A DNA stretch of 42,704 nucleotides from Perkinsus marinus ATCC 50983 (lineage: Eukaryota; Perkinsozoa; Perkinsida; Perkinsidae): assembly GCF_000006405.1 (NCBI RefSeq), contig NW_003210458.1:163032-205735 (forward strand), given 5' to 3'. The notes beneath the pieces were generated by a model that had not been told where the DNA came from, ran no database searches, and worked only from the letters and a program-made list of their open reading frames with translations. Shown here one piece after another: positions 1-12,450 of the stretch. The position numbers were made by a program, and so were the translations under genes. Positions within the stretch are counted from its first letter, which is position 1; the number at the start of each line of letters is the position of its first letter.

Positions 1-20
1 GCGAGCGCGATTTGCCCCAG
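1..20 (+). other. 3' end of a family A intron
   Basis: The first 20 bases, gcgagcgcgatttgccccag, match the family A core GGGCGAGCGC followed by a pyrimidine-rich AG. The intron is cut by the window edge and feeds cyclin exon 1. Confidence 0.6.
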
Positions 21-1755
21 CGGTCGATATCGACTCTAACAAAAGTCTTCTAACTACTATGCTCACTAGCAACCGTTCACAGCACTCTCAGCGGTCTGAA
101 AACGTCCCTATTGGGAAGGATGGTCATTCTGTGATGGAAACCCGTAAACGGGAGGTGTTCATGGACCTCAGCAACACTTCAAACTTTCTGCCTCCTCACA
201 CTGGTGAGTCTCGTCTTGGGGATGATTCTGCCTGGTTTTGCAGGATGACGACAGGCGCTGCCTCACGAGGTAAAGCACGTTTGGGTGATGATGACGATGA
301 TACTATTATGCAGGGCACTACACCGGCTAGAATAGAGTCCATGAGCCCAGTCATTGACTGGAAGGACACCATCCCACCAGAGGATCGTCAAGTGATTTTT
401 ACTCAGGAATTTATCCCTCCTGTGAGGGACGATTTTCAGGATCTCGGAGACCCTCAGTTCGTGGCGGAATATGTGAATCCAATCTTCATCAATATGAATG
501 GCGTTGAACAGAAGTAGGCCGACTTGATCGTCCCTTAAGGAAAGTATCTTCTCTCCGCTTCAGATACAGGCAGGCTAATGACTACATGCAGAGGACCCAG
601 AATGATATCACTCAGCGTATGCGTGCAGTGCTGATCGATTGGTTGGTGGAGGTACATTGGAAATTCAAGTTGGTTCCTGAGACGCTTTACTTGACGGTAG
701 CTATAGATGGTGCTCCTCTCGGTTGATGACTTTGTGTGTTTTCAGGTTAACTTAATTGATCGCTACCTTGAGCAGTGTCCAAATCTCCCACGTACACGAC
801 TGCAGTTGGTTGGTGTTACTTGTTTATTGATTGCTTCTAAGTGAGTCGAAGTTGGTTGAGGAGTGGTATGAGAAGAAGATGGTGTTTTCTGTCAGATATG
901 AGGATATATATGCTCCCGAGATGAAGGACATAGTCAGTATATGCGACCGGACTTATCAACGTCACGAAGTGATGCAGATGGAAGTTGACATTCTCAACAC
1001 GCTTGGGTAAGTGTCTCTTCTCTCGTATAGTGTTGTATTGGTGTTTGTTTTAGATTCTGCATCACTACACCGTCGCCTATGTTCTTCCTGTTAAGATATG
1101 CTAAGGTTATGGAGGCCGATGAGAAGCACTTCTTCTTGGCCCAGTATTGTCTGGAGCTTGCATTACCAGAGTAAGTTGCTTTCTCTCTGTTTAGTGTCGC
1201 TTTATAATATATATGTTATATTAAATTGCGTATATATTTTCATGTTCTTTTATATCGCAACTTGATTATGGTTATCATTTCCATTGAGTCGTGCGTATGA
1301 TATTATATTCATTTCGATCAGGTATAATATGCTGAAGTATTCCGCAAGTCAGTTGGCGGCGGGCGCCTTGTATTTATCCAACAAGTTGTTGAGGAAGTCG
1401 ACAGCGTGGCCCCCACATGTGGCCGTACATTGTCCTACCACTGAGCACGACGTGAAGGTGGTGGCGAAGGACCTATGTGCATTATTGCAAGTGGCTACGA
1501 ATGAGGATTATTCAGGGACGCAACTCAAAGCTGTTAAGAAGAAGTTCCAACTCTCTAAGTAAGTGGGGTTGGCAGGATTGGAATTGTGTCTTATGTGTTG
1601 ATGTGTTGAATGATTAATTGTGTGATAATTTTTGTGGATTCCTACGTGTTAATTATGCGAATTTTCGCATAAGTTGTTCGAAAATGCGAATGGATTTAAT
1701 TTCATTCGTTATTGTTTTCAGGTTCCGGAGTGTATCCCGTATGGTGCTCGGATGA
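1..1755 (+). CDS. B-type mitotic cyclin (5' partial)
   Basis: Regulatory partner of a cyclin-dependent kinase, controlling entry into mitosis. Seven exons join with consistent phase: 21-513, 564-696, 746-840, 896-1006, 1054-1170, 1322-1558 and 1722-1755 (stop TGA 1753-1755). Exon 1 encodes an acidic, low-complexity N-terminus and its frame is open to position 21, just after a likely 3' splice site, so the true start probably lies upstream. Exons 2-4 give the cyclin box, with the family hallmarks [32 protein letters not shown] and [13 protein letters not shown]. Exons 5-7 give the C-terminal cyclin fold ([20 protein letters not shown]) and end in MVLG. The MRAVLIDWL motif is typical of A/B cyclins; [14 protein letters not shown] favours B. 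No destruction box is visible in the part present. Introns are 47-163 nt, all GT-AG. Confidence 0.93.
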
Positions 1756-3256
1756 AGATTAAAGCCAAAGTGCTTATAGTGTACAATACTGATTTATCAC
1801 GCAAGAAATTGTCTATGATTTTGAAGACTACCGTCCTGAGGAATACCAGTTGTTGGACGACGACGTTTATTCGTGTGTAAAATGAAGCCCCGTGGTTATT
1901 ATCGTCGTATGTGATGATCGTTTGCCCGATTCAATTAGTTTCGTATGCTGCTGTAAGCAGGCAATGCATGACCTATGCTAGTGAGGGAAATGATACTTTC
2001 TGATGACAGTATTGTGTTGGAAATGGTCATGTTGGGTTTTCTCAGTGGGTTCGATTTCACTGTTGATTTCTGAGCACATGTTATTATCATGGTTATATTG
2101 GTTTAAAGTGTCTGTTGTGTTATGAGAGTTGGGGGATATATGTGGACGATGTGCGTTTGTTATTGTTAGTAATATTGCGGATTTGCACACAGCTGCATAT
2201 CCAATCGACACGCACTGTATTTTCATGCAACTTTCGCATTATCAATTGTTTCAGTTGTGTTTCTAATGAAATCGTCTTTCCTCGAGCCGTCTTCTTTCGC
2301 CTTGAATGAGCCGTTATTGATGATATCTGACGCCTTTTTCACTTTTGAGGATTGCGATTGGATTGTGGAACTGTTCCTTAAACAGTTTGAAGGTTGTAGT
2401 ATGGGGTTATCTTTCGTTAGTGTGGTGAACCTATGGCGTCACGTGTCTTGAAACTCGACATAAGAGGCGCAATATAACTAAAGAGGTGCACGCATACACA
2501 TATGTTGTCTCTATCGTAGACTACAACACGGAGGTCGAAACTTTAGGCCCCGGACTTGTCATCACTCATACATCCACTCCACGAGTGTGAACACCGAGGA
2601 TGACTCGACGCCAGCATAAATCCTCTCGTATGCTCCAAGTGTGAGGAAAATGGAAAGTAAGGAGTGTCATGCACTGTATGTCATCTCCTGTTTCTTCGTG
2701 TGCGGTATCCTTCGGACCAGGCGTAGTTGTCAGTATAATACTTGCATTATTAGGGTATAGCCGCGGGTTGGAGAGAACCCTGAGGAATCACCAGCGGTGA
2801 ATTACTCCACCTACTGCGATTTACCACGATCTTCCACTGTGTTGTTGTTGACGATGAATGCCATCTCATCTCATATCAACTATCTGTATAATGCCTTACG
2901 TTACACACAACAAAGTGATTGTGGATTTGTTTGCACGTTGTGTTTACTTTTGTATCCTACCGTTTATGAAATCGATTCTGTGTTCTCTCTATTGCATTTA
3001 CTCCTCACGCGGTGATAGTCGTTGAGCCCTCTGGCAAGCACAGGAGTCGGCTATTGTATGTGTAAGAGCGATCAACCACTAGGCCTATACGGCTTGGCAA
3101 TCAGATACAGCTCAGAATACGACTTCAGCATGTTTTCAACATGAGTACGCCCACGAATTCTAGTGTACACTCTACCAAATTCTAGAGAAGGGCTTATACG
3201 ATAACATGGCGGATTTACTCGTAATAGTCTCGCCAGTTATTGACACTTGTGGAATG

Positions 3257-3291
3257 CACATCGTGTAATACACTTGTCGTGTATTACACGA
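3257..3291. repeat. Perfect inverted repeat, 15-nt arms, 5-nt loop
   Basis: catcgtgtaatacac, then ttgtc, then gtgtattacacgatg. The arms are exact complements. It lies between two convergent genes and could be a small transposon remnant or a transcript 3' structure. Confidence 0.8.
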
Positions 3292-3389
3292 TGAGTGCAG
3301 AAATAATATGCTTATGCTCAACTACATGGTGACAGTATGAGAATTCTAAGGAAAGTCTCATGTGTACTTTTCTACACTACACCATATAT

Positions 3390-3502
3390 AGTTTCCTCGC
3401 TGATTATACGAGTCAGGGTAGGAGTGTACAGAAACCAACAATAATTTCCGAAAATTTCCTCAAAAATTATCGCCGAAATATGCACATATATTCCCACACT
3501 CT
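3390..3502 (+). repeat. M3 miniature element, 5'-truncated
   Basis: Shares with full M3 copies the stretch tttcctc.ctgattata, then gtacagaaaccaa, and the end gcacatatattcccacactc. The left terminal repeat is missing or diverged. Confidence 0.7.
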
Positions 3503-3582
3503 CCACTTCAACACAACTCGTGTTATATATTCTTGCATGTCCATGCATGATTAAACAATGGTTTAACAGCATCTTCATCACT

Positions 3583-6500
3583 TCAACGACCATCAAAGCC
3601 AAAGATATTAACTTTGCCTCGGAGCCCCGCCACAACCAGTCGAGCCGAGTCGAATGCACAAGCCAACATATAATCCTGAAGAAACCAACTTGAAATGATG
3701 GCCACTTTAAAGGCCAATTCAACTGATTTTATGAGAGACCAATATGGGAGTTTTATTCTTTCTATGTGAAGTGGCATATTACTCGACGTGAAAAACGCGA
3801 TATGAAGTGAATTGAAAATACATCGCGAATTCCACCGGACCAACCACACCATATCACGTGAAACATATCACGTGTTTTACGCGTTATTCACTACTCACAA
3901 GAGTTTTTCGCGAAATGAAATTCAAAATATGTTTTTCATATCACGGGTTATTCTTTAATGGAGTTTCACGCGTTTTACGTGAAGTCGGTGAAAAACGCGG
4001 CCTGTAGTAGTCGTAAAATATGTTTTTAACTAGTGTTTTTCATATCACTAGGGTGAAACTCCAATGTATTATGATATCGTATATTATTAAAAAATCTCAC
4101 ATCTTCACTATGAACCTCAGAAGGCCCTCGCTTCGAATCGTCCCTCTCCAGACTTGACACGAGAACTCGCCCGTCCAACCCACAAGATACCAACCGATAC
4201 CGCCCATCAGAGCAAAACCTTGTCAATAGGCGAGGACCTGCTATGAAAAAAAAGCGCGCGCCCAGTTGATCGATTATTATATAACCGACTCTGATGCCGT
4301 TGTTGCAGTGGACTTCCACAACGCCTTAGATCAAATATCTTCACCGCTTTGTCGCTTGCTCGAACCTGTGAGATTTCTATGAACACCGCAAATATGTCGG
4401 AAATACCCGAAAAATGATTCTCAACTGATAAAAATACAATGGAGTTTCACCCACGTAAAGTGGTGTAAAACTCCGTGAAAAACGCGATTTACAGGAATAT
4501 GTTTTCACTAGTGTTTTCCATATCACGGCTGGTGAAACTCCAATGTACTGTCCAGAAATAGCTATAATATCTTTTTTCGTCCTATTACTACGAAAAAGTA
4601 AAAATTCATCAAAAAGTTTCGAACCTCCCCTTCAATAGCAAGTTCGACACGCATCCAAATGCGGTACTTTATAGCAACAGAACGCATCACCAAATACTTA
4701 CGAATAAAACATTCGTAAATTTCACTAATGCTGGCAGCAATCGATACATTCTACTTCCATAAAAGCGCTCGCCCTTCTAATCGATTTCAACTCACCATAT
4801 GCGAACCTTGCCCACCATCTGCTTCGACACACATACACCAATCGTTCATCTCGCATCTACCAACCTGGCTAAAGAGCTCCCAAGTGTACTTGAAAAATGT
4901 CCACAGACCTCAGTGACGCGGCTACCCAGTCGGGTATCGTAAACTCGCCAGGAAGAGTCCTTTCGCCCAGCGATGACCACATGAGCATCCACTCTAGACA
5001 CACTCGTGAACTGCTTCTTTATCCGCATAGAGGGCTGCGAAAAAGAATTATCCTCCAATTCGTCACGCGCCACAAAATTACCTCCTCGCCTTCCCGAGTG
5101 GGAGGTGGAGATGACCATATGCATTTGTCAACTGCTGTAGTGTCCCAAACACGACCGTAACCATCCGACCCGACAGAAGCGAGCTTCGAGCCTGGATAAA
5201 GACACTCCATACCACACCTCCCTGAACATACCACCTTCCATATGGCATACCGATGTGGCCGCCCCTCCTCTATGACCAACCCAGCTCGCTGCAGCTCCTT
5301 GGTTGTCGAGCCGCCATATCGTAAGCCCACCATCTGCATCAAAAACGATATTTTTGAAATCGGAATAAAACCTCTTCGCATTCTGGAGAAAAACTCAACG
5401 ACAAGATCAACAACGTATGTTATGATACGTATCTTGCACGCACGAACATAAGATACCACCACATAGAAACAAGCGAATTTGAATTGAGATGGTATTGATT
5501 TCAATATCAATCCAGACAACAGCAATCAACCGTCACGCGCCACGAAATTCCCACATTACCAGCATAAGCCCCAGCAGCATAACCATCAGAAAACGGCAGA
5601 CATGCAAGAGCAGCAACAGCCTTCGTAGGAAAGGCCGCATCTGAACACACATATACTCAGTGTGGTAAAATTTGCGCATTGTTAACCACATGTGTTGGTG
5701 GCAATATGAAACCTCTGAGGAAAATTTGGAGAATCCTTGTTACTGTTATGTCCCTTTTTGTGCGATCGCTCTACGATATGCAATCCATTCAGATTGTGAT
5801 AAGCTAAGCTAGATATTTCCGTGTTTGCAATCATAGATGAATTGTTATTAAATCTCTTATCAACTCCTTCATTACCATGTCGAGTTCACCTTCACTAGGT
5901 TCACAACATTTCTTTCTATACACTAATCGTATATATGCTCCTAATTCGTATATAAAATCCTATGATTAGTGAGGAAAAATTTGAGCTCAGGTGAGGAAGG
6001 CCAACATTTTTTACAGCACTGCACATACTACTCTAATTTCGCGACGATTTCTCGAATCTCTACTTGTGAGAAACACATGCAATCTAATTTTCACACTAAA
6101 AACTCGGCTACAGCGCGACAACATACCCGTTTCTAACGGCCGTATTAAATCCGACCGAGGCTTGGCCACCGCAGTGAACCCCTCCCGAGACGGATCGTTT
6201 TCGTTCAGATCATACACTAGTATACGCCCGGTTCGACACGCAGCCAATGCTGATGTGGAAAACGTCTGAGAGCGTTGAGGAATTGCAAGATTGCAAGATT
6301 GTCCAAGATACCTTCAAATCCAATATTGGTGCTGATCGCGAATCCCTTTTTCGCTCCACGTACTGACCGCGACTAAACCTGAAGTCTTAAATTAGGGGGT
6401 GATGCGTTGAGGTTCACCGAGGAAAGCCTATAATCGTTCACTAAGAGCGCGAGGAAAACCATATTTGTGAAAAATTTACGCATTTTTGAGGGCGAGCGTT

Positions 6501-7564
6501 TATTTAGTCAAACCCAACACTAGCCACGAAATACCCACCCGCACTGAAGTGCTGTACGTAATGACAGTTACCGTTTTTACGCGCTAACCCAAAAAGTGCG
6601 TGAAAAACTCCGTTTTTCACTTTTCCCACGAGAGATGTCTCAATTTTTCTCACATACAGAGCGAACGATTATCGCTACACCGAGCGTTTCCTTAGAATCA
6701 TGATCATCGAAAATCCCTATTGCCCACGCCTCACGCTGAATAACTGTAAATTACCATATACACCGACATTTCAAAGCTGATGGTAACCTCATAGAGCATG
6801 ACAGATGAACGAAACTAGCGCGGTTTTCCGAGGTATCCGGATCGATCCCTGGCTACGACATTTTCCCCCTCACCTCTTTTCAACTGAATGTCGTCGTCGA
6901 TAAATGTCCCGCCAAACCGCCGTGCCTCCATGAGCGTGTCTGAGCCTTGGGACGCATCTCCACACCGTTTCGCCACCAAGTGAAAACATTTCTCAATCGA
7001 TTCTAATTCGGTTAACTTAATACGTAAAATTCGTTCGAAAGTGATTACAAAAAAGTGAGAAAATATGCACATGTGTTGGTGACAATATGAAGATTCTGAA
7101 GAAAAATTCGGAAAATTCTTGTTGGTTTTCCTAATCTCCAACCTCAGCTAATCTCCTAATCCCTCACTGATTTGGCTGAGTCATTTCACGAGCCGTGATA
7201 TGAAAAACAAACTACACGACTACTGCATATCACCGCGAATATCGCGTTTTTCACCGAGTTTTACACCACTTCACGTAAAACGAATAAAACTTCCATTAAA
7301 CAGAAATAAAATCAACCCGGAAATTACCGTTTATTTCTCGCAGTCGGAGATGAATCATTCGGGTGAAAGCCGCGCGCCTCACAATGACGTTTCCACAGCC
7401 ACTCTGAGCGTAACGCGGCACTCCAATGTTTGCACACCTACACTGCATAATTTCGTGGCGAGTGACGGTTGGTGCTACCTGAGTATAGATGTAATATTCA
7501 TTGACTGAATACGATGAGAGAATTGAGTCGGCCAAGATGTGCTCTGGGAGGTCGGCGGCGAGAC
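3583..7564 (-). CDS. F-box/WD40-repeat protein (5' end unresolved)
   Basis: Probable substrate receptor of an SCF-type ubiquitin ligase. The F-box is split over 7564-7479 (DLPEHILADSILSS) and 7437-7328 (VCKHWSAALRSEWLWKRHC). An exon near 6985-6870 is followed by WD40 blades: about 6335-6312 plus an exon beginning 6265 (ACRTGRILVYDLNE); about 5650-5560 (AFPTKAVAALACLPFSDGYA); 5382-5235 (VFDADGGLTIWRLDNQG); 5204-5082 (GSKLASVGSDGYGRVWD); 5052-4909 (VVIAGRKDSSWRVYDTRLG); 4864-4796; 4750-4702; 4365-4290 (VRASDKAVKIFDLRR); 4237-4101 (RLVSCGLDGRVLVSSL); and the last exon 3675-3583 (LVVAGLRGKVNIFGFDGR, stop). Phase is consistent across most junctions; those near 6985 and 6130 are unresolved. Its introns carry families A, B and D and element M1. 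The start codon was not found. The gene diverges from calmodulin. Confidence 0.75.
3959..4062 (+). repeat. M1 miniature inverted-repeat element
   Basis: Begins tggagtttcac and ends gtgaaactcca; the inner part includes gtgaaaaacgcg and the subterminal cactag/ctagtg pair. It lies in the last intron of the F-box/WD40 gene. Confidence 0.85.
4238..4289 (-). other. Family A intron (52 nt)
   Basis: Reads gtcggttatat..., then aatcgatcaactgggcg, cgcgcttttt, ...cag on the minus strand. It joins two WD40 exons in phase 1 and is almost entirely family A core. Confidence 0.75.
4441..4542 (+). repeat. M1 miniature inverted-repeat element
   Basis: ggagtttcac at the left and gtgaaactcc at the right, with the internal palindrome cgtgaaaaacgcg. 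Intronic in the F-box/WD40 gene. Confidence 0.85.
4751..4795 (-). other. Family A intron (45 nt)
   Basis: gtgagttgaaatcgattag, then aagggcgagcgctttta, then ..gtag. Core ATCGATYANNNGGGCGAGCGCTTTT as in the other family A introns, in the same gene as the 4238 copy. Confidence 0.8.
5053..5081 (-). other. Family B intron (29 nt, very short)
   Basis: gtaattttgtggcgcgtgac, then gaattggag. The family B core (TTTYGTGGCGCGYGAC) fills the whole intron between two WD40 exons; phase fits (0/0). Confidence 0.65.
5205..5234 (-). other. 30-nt intron between WD40 exons
   Basis: gtggtatgttcagggaggtg, then tggtatggag. Joins the exon ending ATSVCHME to the one starting CLYPGSKLASVGSDG. Its gtggtatg motif resembles the units of the array at 17191. 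Confidence 0.6.
5383..5559 (-). other. Intron carrying family B core
   Basis: Starts gtaatgtgggaatttcgtgg then cgcgtgacgg, so the family B core abuts the 5' splice site; the remaining roughly 140 nt is unique. Intron limits were inferred from the flanking WD40 exons. Confidence 0.6.
5653..5745 (-). repeat. M3 fragment
   Basis: Contains cagtgtggtaaaatttgcgc and accacatgtgttggtggcaa, the right-hand part of M3 in reverse orientation. The other end is lost. Confidence 0.7.
6266..6311 (-). other. Family D intron, inverted orientation (46 nt)
   Basis: On the transcribed strand reads gtatcttggacaatcttgca then atcttgcaattcctcaacg.ctcag. This is the reverse complement of the family D core found sense in the glycosyltransferase introns. 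It joins LDLK to TFSTSALAACRTGRILVY in phase 0. Confidence 0.75.
7053..7165 (-). repeat. M3 miniature element, shortened
   Basis: gagaaaatatgcacatgtgt, tggtgacaatatgaagattc, and ttggtttt/cagct blocks match M3 in reverse orientation. Intronic. Confidence 0.75.
7184..7298 (-). repeat. M1 miniature element (reverse)
   Basis: tttcacgagccgtgatatg, cgactactgcatatcaccgc, gaatatcgcg and cacttcacgtaaaacg match M1 reversed. It sits in the intron after the second F-box exon. Confidence 0.8.
7438..7478 (-). other. Family B intron, inverted orientation (41 nt)
   Basis: Transcribed strand: gtagcaccaaccgtcactcg then ccacgaaattatgcagtgtag. The B core is antisense here, yet GT and AG flank it and the F-box halves IYTQ and VCKHW join in phase 0. 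Confidence 0.75.
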
Positions 7565-8086
7565 CTGACCAACGATCGAAGAAAAAACTGGTAAAATTTA
7601 CATAATTTTTTCCAGAAGTTGTGTTTTTTTACGAAATTATGGTAGAAAATTTTCATGAACTCACCAATAAATTAGGAAATAAACGAGTGATATTTTCAAA
7701 CTGATAATTCGTGTTCATATCCAAGGATTTTCCAACATGCATATTTATTCATCACCATCAGAAGTCAACAACAGCGTTTACCAAAATTTCCATATTGTCA
7801 CCGACATATGTGAATATCTCCCTCCACCGAAGTTGGTCGTTTATAACTGTATACACGTTTATTGGAATAAACTCTCCCAACTATAACCGTCTCGAAAACG
7901 AGACGATGAACGCCCGGGTAAACTACAAAATCCAAGGAGGTTTGTCGCTCGCTATCAGCAGTTCGGTTTCTGGTTGCCTTGTCGGGTTTCGGGTGGGGTT
8001 TCGGGTTTACCCTTCAAACTTGTCTTTCTTGGATTTTGTATAAAATACATGGGTGATATTATCACCCAGTGACAGTGTATATAATG

Positions 8087-8261
8087 TATGTGTGTAATAT
8101 ATGTTGGCTTTCCTTAGCTGACCCTAGGAGTTTCCTCACTAATTATAGGAGTTTATATACAAAGTAGAGTAGAAATGTACAGGAATTAACCAAAATTTCC
8201 TCAGAATTCCAATATTGTCACCAACATATGTGGTTGACCATGTGCATATTTTTCCACGCTG
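8087..8261 (+). repeat. M3 miniature inverted-repeat element
   Basis: Runs from gtaatatatgttggctttcc through ggagtttcctcactaattat, gtcaccaacatatgtggttg and accatgtgcatatttttcca. A nearly complete copy. Confidence 0.85.
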
Positions 8262-8363
8262 TCCAGTGAATGCCTTCAAGTGGAGTCCACAGAAAAAAAC
8301 GTCTCCTTCGAAAATTAATATATAAAAACCAAAAGAGAATAAGTCGAATTTAAAAGTATAATA

Positions 8364-8542
8364 CCCGTTGTGGTAAAATATGCAAATGGTCAACCACATG
8401 TGTTGATAACTTTTGTGGAAATTTTGGGAGGAAATTCTCATTGGTTTCTGTACACTTCTACCCGAATTTGCATGTAAACTTTTATAAATAGTTCGAAGAA
8501 TCCTGAGCTCAGCTGATAAAAGCGAACATATATCCCAACACC
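8364..8542 (-). repeat. M3 miniature inverted-repeat element (reverse)
   Basis: Begins gttgtggtaaaatatgcaaa and ends gcgaacatatatcccaacac. Opposite orientation to the copy at 8087, about 100 bp away, making a large imperfect inverted pair upstream of calmodulin. Confidence 0.85.
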
Positions 8543-8583
8543 AGTAATAACTCACTCTTCGTTCGATTCAAGTCGGTCTCCAT

Positions 8584-9405
<822 letters not shown>

Positions 9406-9544
9406 AGGCTAGCAATGCTCTTGTCAAGGGGTGTTTATACTTGTGTTTTATGAATTGCTTTTTGGGATGCGTTCATCAGCGAGTTGGGCTCAGTGGGAGA
9501 CTTCTGGTCAATTCGACGTTAGGCTGCTGGAATAGCAGAAATAG

Positions 9545-9670
9545 TGTGGCAAAATACGCGCATGGTCAACTGCATGTCTCGGTGAGGAAATTTTGGTAAA
9601 TTATCATCCTCCCAAAGTCGTGTATAAACTTCTTTATTCAGTACTCCTGAGCAAAGCGATCATACACACC
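9545..9670 (-). repeat. M3 miniature element, diverged
   Basis: agtgtggcaaaatacgcgca, tggtcaactgcatgt and the tail actcctgagcaaagcga match M3 reversed, about 140 bp after the calmodulin stop. Confidence 0.75.
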
Positions 9671-10421
9671 CCCCCACCCACCGAGTACAGACAATACCAC
9701 CGTTGATCGAACCATGAATACTAAAGTGAACTCCGAATCGAAAAAAGTCGACTAAGGTGGAAGCGCAATATAGTTTACAATCGATCTAGCCTGTGGTGTG
9801 AGTCCAATTAGTCGGTGGTGCTCTGCTGGAAAAATGCCAAAACCATTCTCGAGCTTAATTAATCAAGTGGTTGGCATCGTGTTGACGATGCCTGTGGAGT
9901 TACTGAGATGAATTTCATCACCTCGAAATGGCGTCGTTCTCCTGCTACTATACCGGACCGTTTCGTTTCTATTGTGCCCCCGTTGTGTCTGTGGCATACA
10001 GCTTGCAGTATCTCTAGGCTGTGATGATAATGTATTCGTGATTATCTCATAGAACTATTAGAACTCCTATATTGCTTACCTCGAGTCCAGTAACATTAGA
10101 ATCGAACCCGAATGGAATCTCGAAAATCTTTTTCGAGACCCTCGACTCTGTTTGGGACCGTGTTGACTTGATCTAGTGACTTCAAAGCTAACCACTTTGT
10201 CGTTCGCGTGGGGAATATCTCAACAACGTTTTTCAGCGTTGGTACGCTGTATTACTGTATCTTCCATCATGCATTGACTATATACAGCACGTTTGATAAT
10301 AGACAATAATTATAAAGAATTGTCGTCGATTTCCATCATTTTTACCACAATCCTTGACATCTGTTTCTCTGTGCTGTTGATCCGCTAGAAAATCGCAACG
10401 ATAACAATTGTTATCCACATA

Positions 10422-10527
10422 GGAGTTTCACCCGTTTTACGAGAAGTGGTGTAAAACGCGATATGCGGTAGTCGAAGAGAAATATGTTATTCACTAGTAT
10501 TGTTCATACCACGGCTCGTGAAACTCC
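10422..10527 (+). repeat. M1 miniature inverted-repeat element
   Basis: ggagtttcacccgttttacg at the left and acggctcgtgaaactcc at the right; both terminal repeats are intact. Confidence 0.88.
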
Positions 10528-10747
10528 ACAATATTGTCTCCATCTGACAGATCTTACTAGATCGTTTCCTAGGGAGGTTGTCTCGCCCTGTAGACAACAT
10601 TCCCTCGAACCGACCAAACTTAGAGTAACACAAACTTTATCGAATTGATTGAGATTTATTAAATTACAACATACAAATCTCGTAAGCTATACGGTAAGAT
10701 GTCGAAGGGACAGATCGGCACACGCTGCCATTATAAAAGAGAGCTAC

Positions 10748-10847
10748 NNNNNNNNNNNNNNNNNNNNNNNNNNNNNNNNNNNNNNNNNNNNNNNNNNNNN
10801 NNNNNNNNNNNNNNNNNNNNNNNNNNNNNNNNNNNNNNNNNNNNNNN
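10748..10847. other. Assembly gap (100 N)
   Basis: Exactly 100 N, the conventional placeholder for a gap of unknown size. Linkage across it is an assembly claim. Confidence 0.95.
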
Positions 10848-11212
10848 GTGAGCGATTTATACCGGATCTGGACTTTTTCGCACGCAAACGATTAAGTTTT
10901 TTAGTGGGTAAAATATCCACTGTTGTACCAAATTCTGCACGTTTTTACTCACTTTATTTTTTCCGATAAAGAAATTTTTGACACCGGGTAAAACTTTACT
11001 TCCACTTCTGCACTAAATTTTTGGGATGCTTTTGCACGGGTTAAATTTTACGACTTGGGTTTTTTCACACGTCTTAAAACGACCTGCCTTCCGCTACTGT
11101 GAGTGAAGCCCTCACTGCGAGGAGAGCCGAGGACGTCCTGCGTCTAACGAAGAGTATACATGTCGCAATTTAACAAGTCTCAACGTATAACCTCATTCGG
11201 AATGAGGAATGA

Positions 11213-11276
11213 GTCATTCCTTGTAGTAGACTACAAGGAATGACACCCTACACTTGTAGACTAAGTCTACTAGTGT
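11213..11276. repeat. Two adjacent hairpins
   Basis: First: gtcattccttgtag / ctacaaggaatgac with a 4-nt loop (11213-11244), perfect. Second: ctacacttgtagac / gtctactagtgtag (about 11249-11276), imperfect. Function unknown. Confidence 0.7.
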
Positions 11277-11872
11277 AGACTCCTAAATTATGTCGTAATT
11301 ATTACAGACCGTTGTGCGCTCCAGCGCAGTGTACGGAGACTCATGAACCATTATACGGTTTCCCGGTGTTTGTACTTGACTGTATTACTCTGTTATTACT
11401 GTTATTGTATTGTGCACCGTGACACCGGTGGCGTCACGTATTTCTGCATCCGTGCTGAGGCCTTACTCGGGCACTTGCCCAGTGCTCTTAAAGGTTAGAC
11501 TGAGGACAGGAGTGAGCTAAGCTTCTCATTCTTACTGGCCTAGGACTTAGGCTACAGCTTAAGTTAATACACTGTGTTGAGGTTTACTAGCCGCTAGTGG
11601 TTATACTTCGTACGTTAAGTAACGTAGTCAAAGCTATGGTTTCGGAAATCATCAATAGATTAGGCATTATGTTCACTAGTAAGTGTGGTTTTGATACATA
11701 GCGGCAAGAGTTCTGATAAGGGTACAGAGTCTGCACTGCAGACATAGCTAGTTGGGTCACCCAACTTGGGTGATCAATGAACGCTTATCATCGTCGTCCG
11801 ATATCAAGGAATTATCTGTGGTATATTCAATTGACAACTACACTCTTAGAACTCTCATAAAAAACTTTAAAC

Positions 11873-12450
11873 TCAGGTATTGAATTTCCCTTCAGGTGAG
11901 AATAACATGCTAGCTGGCGCGGGAAAGATTTCCGGAAACCTGCTATTTTCTTTCCTAGTAATGCATGCAACCGAATGGTATCTCATACTAGCTTCATCGA
12001 ACACGGAAAGATGAAACCACTGGCGGTTTGAAAAACCAGAGTTGAGTCTAGCGATAACAAAAACTCCGCATAAATTGCTCCCGTAACCCGAATTATTAAG
12101 TACACATTTCGAACCATACAGCTGGCGTAGGGCTTGTCCAAAAAACCCGAAGACATGACCGACATATTCATACTGTCCATGAAATACACCTGACCATCCA
12201 CAACGGCAGATGCGGCATAGTGCCCACATGTCGGATCCAGAACGGGTTGGAGATAGAGCTCACGGCTTTCAGGATGCTATCAATGACCCGCGAGAAGCCG
12301 AAGTGAGTTGTTCCCACCAATACGCCTCGAGCAGCTGTAACCCCACCCTGCCGACAGAGCATAGCCATCCACATATCCACGATGTCATCAGGAATAGTAC
12401 TTCCTTGAGTCAGGACCTCTGCTCAGTTTTCGACCTGACGGAGAGCTATT
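11873..12450 (-). CDS. Possible Ulp1-like (C48) cysteine peptidase, weak
   Basis: Three short stretches on the minus strand recall the SUMO-protease fold in the expected order: an N-terminal helix-like segment (DIVDMWMAMLCRQ, near 12380), a His/Asp segment (GHYAASAVVDGQVYFMDSMN, near 12190) and a Cys segment (GSNLCGVFVIARLNSG, near 12060). In C48 peptidases these would hold the catalytic His, Asp and Cys. They fall in different frames and no splice pattern convinced me throughout, so the gene may be spliced, decayed or mis-assigned. A Gln normally preceding the Cys is not evident. A transposon origin is possible. Treat the family name as a hypothesis. Confidence 0.35.

Larger units (their letters stand above)
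1756..3582. other. Intergenic, convergent 3' ends of cyclin and F-box/WD40 genes
   Basis: No gene is supported. It holds an M2-like half element around 2165-2215 (ending in cgacacgcactgta), a perfect hairpin at 3257-3291, and an M3 remnant at about 3390-3502. The short ORFs here have no recognisable protein character. Confidence 0.6.
7565..8583. other. Divergent upstream region, F-box/WD40 and calmodulin
   Basis: Holds two M3 copies in opposite orientation (8087-8261 and 8364-8542) plus a decayed third around 7700-7820. The F-box gene's first exon and both promoters should lie here; no core promoter element could be identified with confidence. Confidence 0.5.
9406..11872. other. Gene-poor stretch with an assembly gap
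   Basis: No coding region is supported. Contents: M3 remnant at 9545-9670, M1 at 10422-10527, a 100-N gap, then AT-rich DNA with several short hairpins near 11213-11276. ORFs here are short and lack protein character. Confidence 0.6.
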
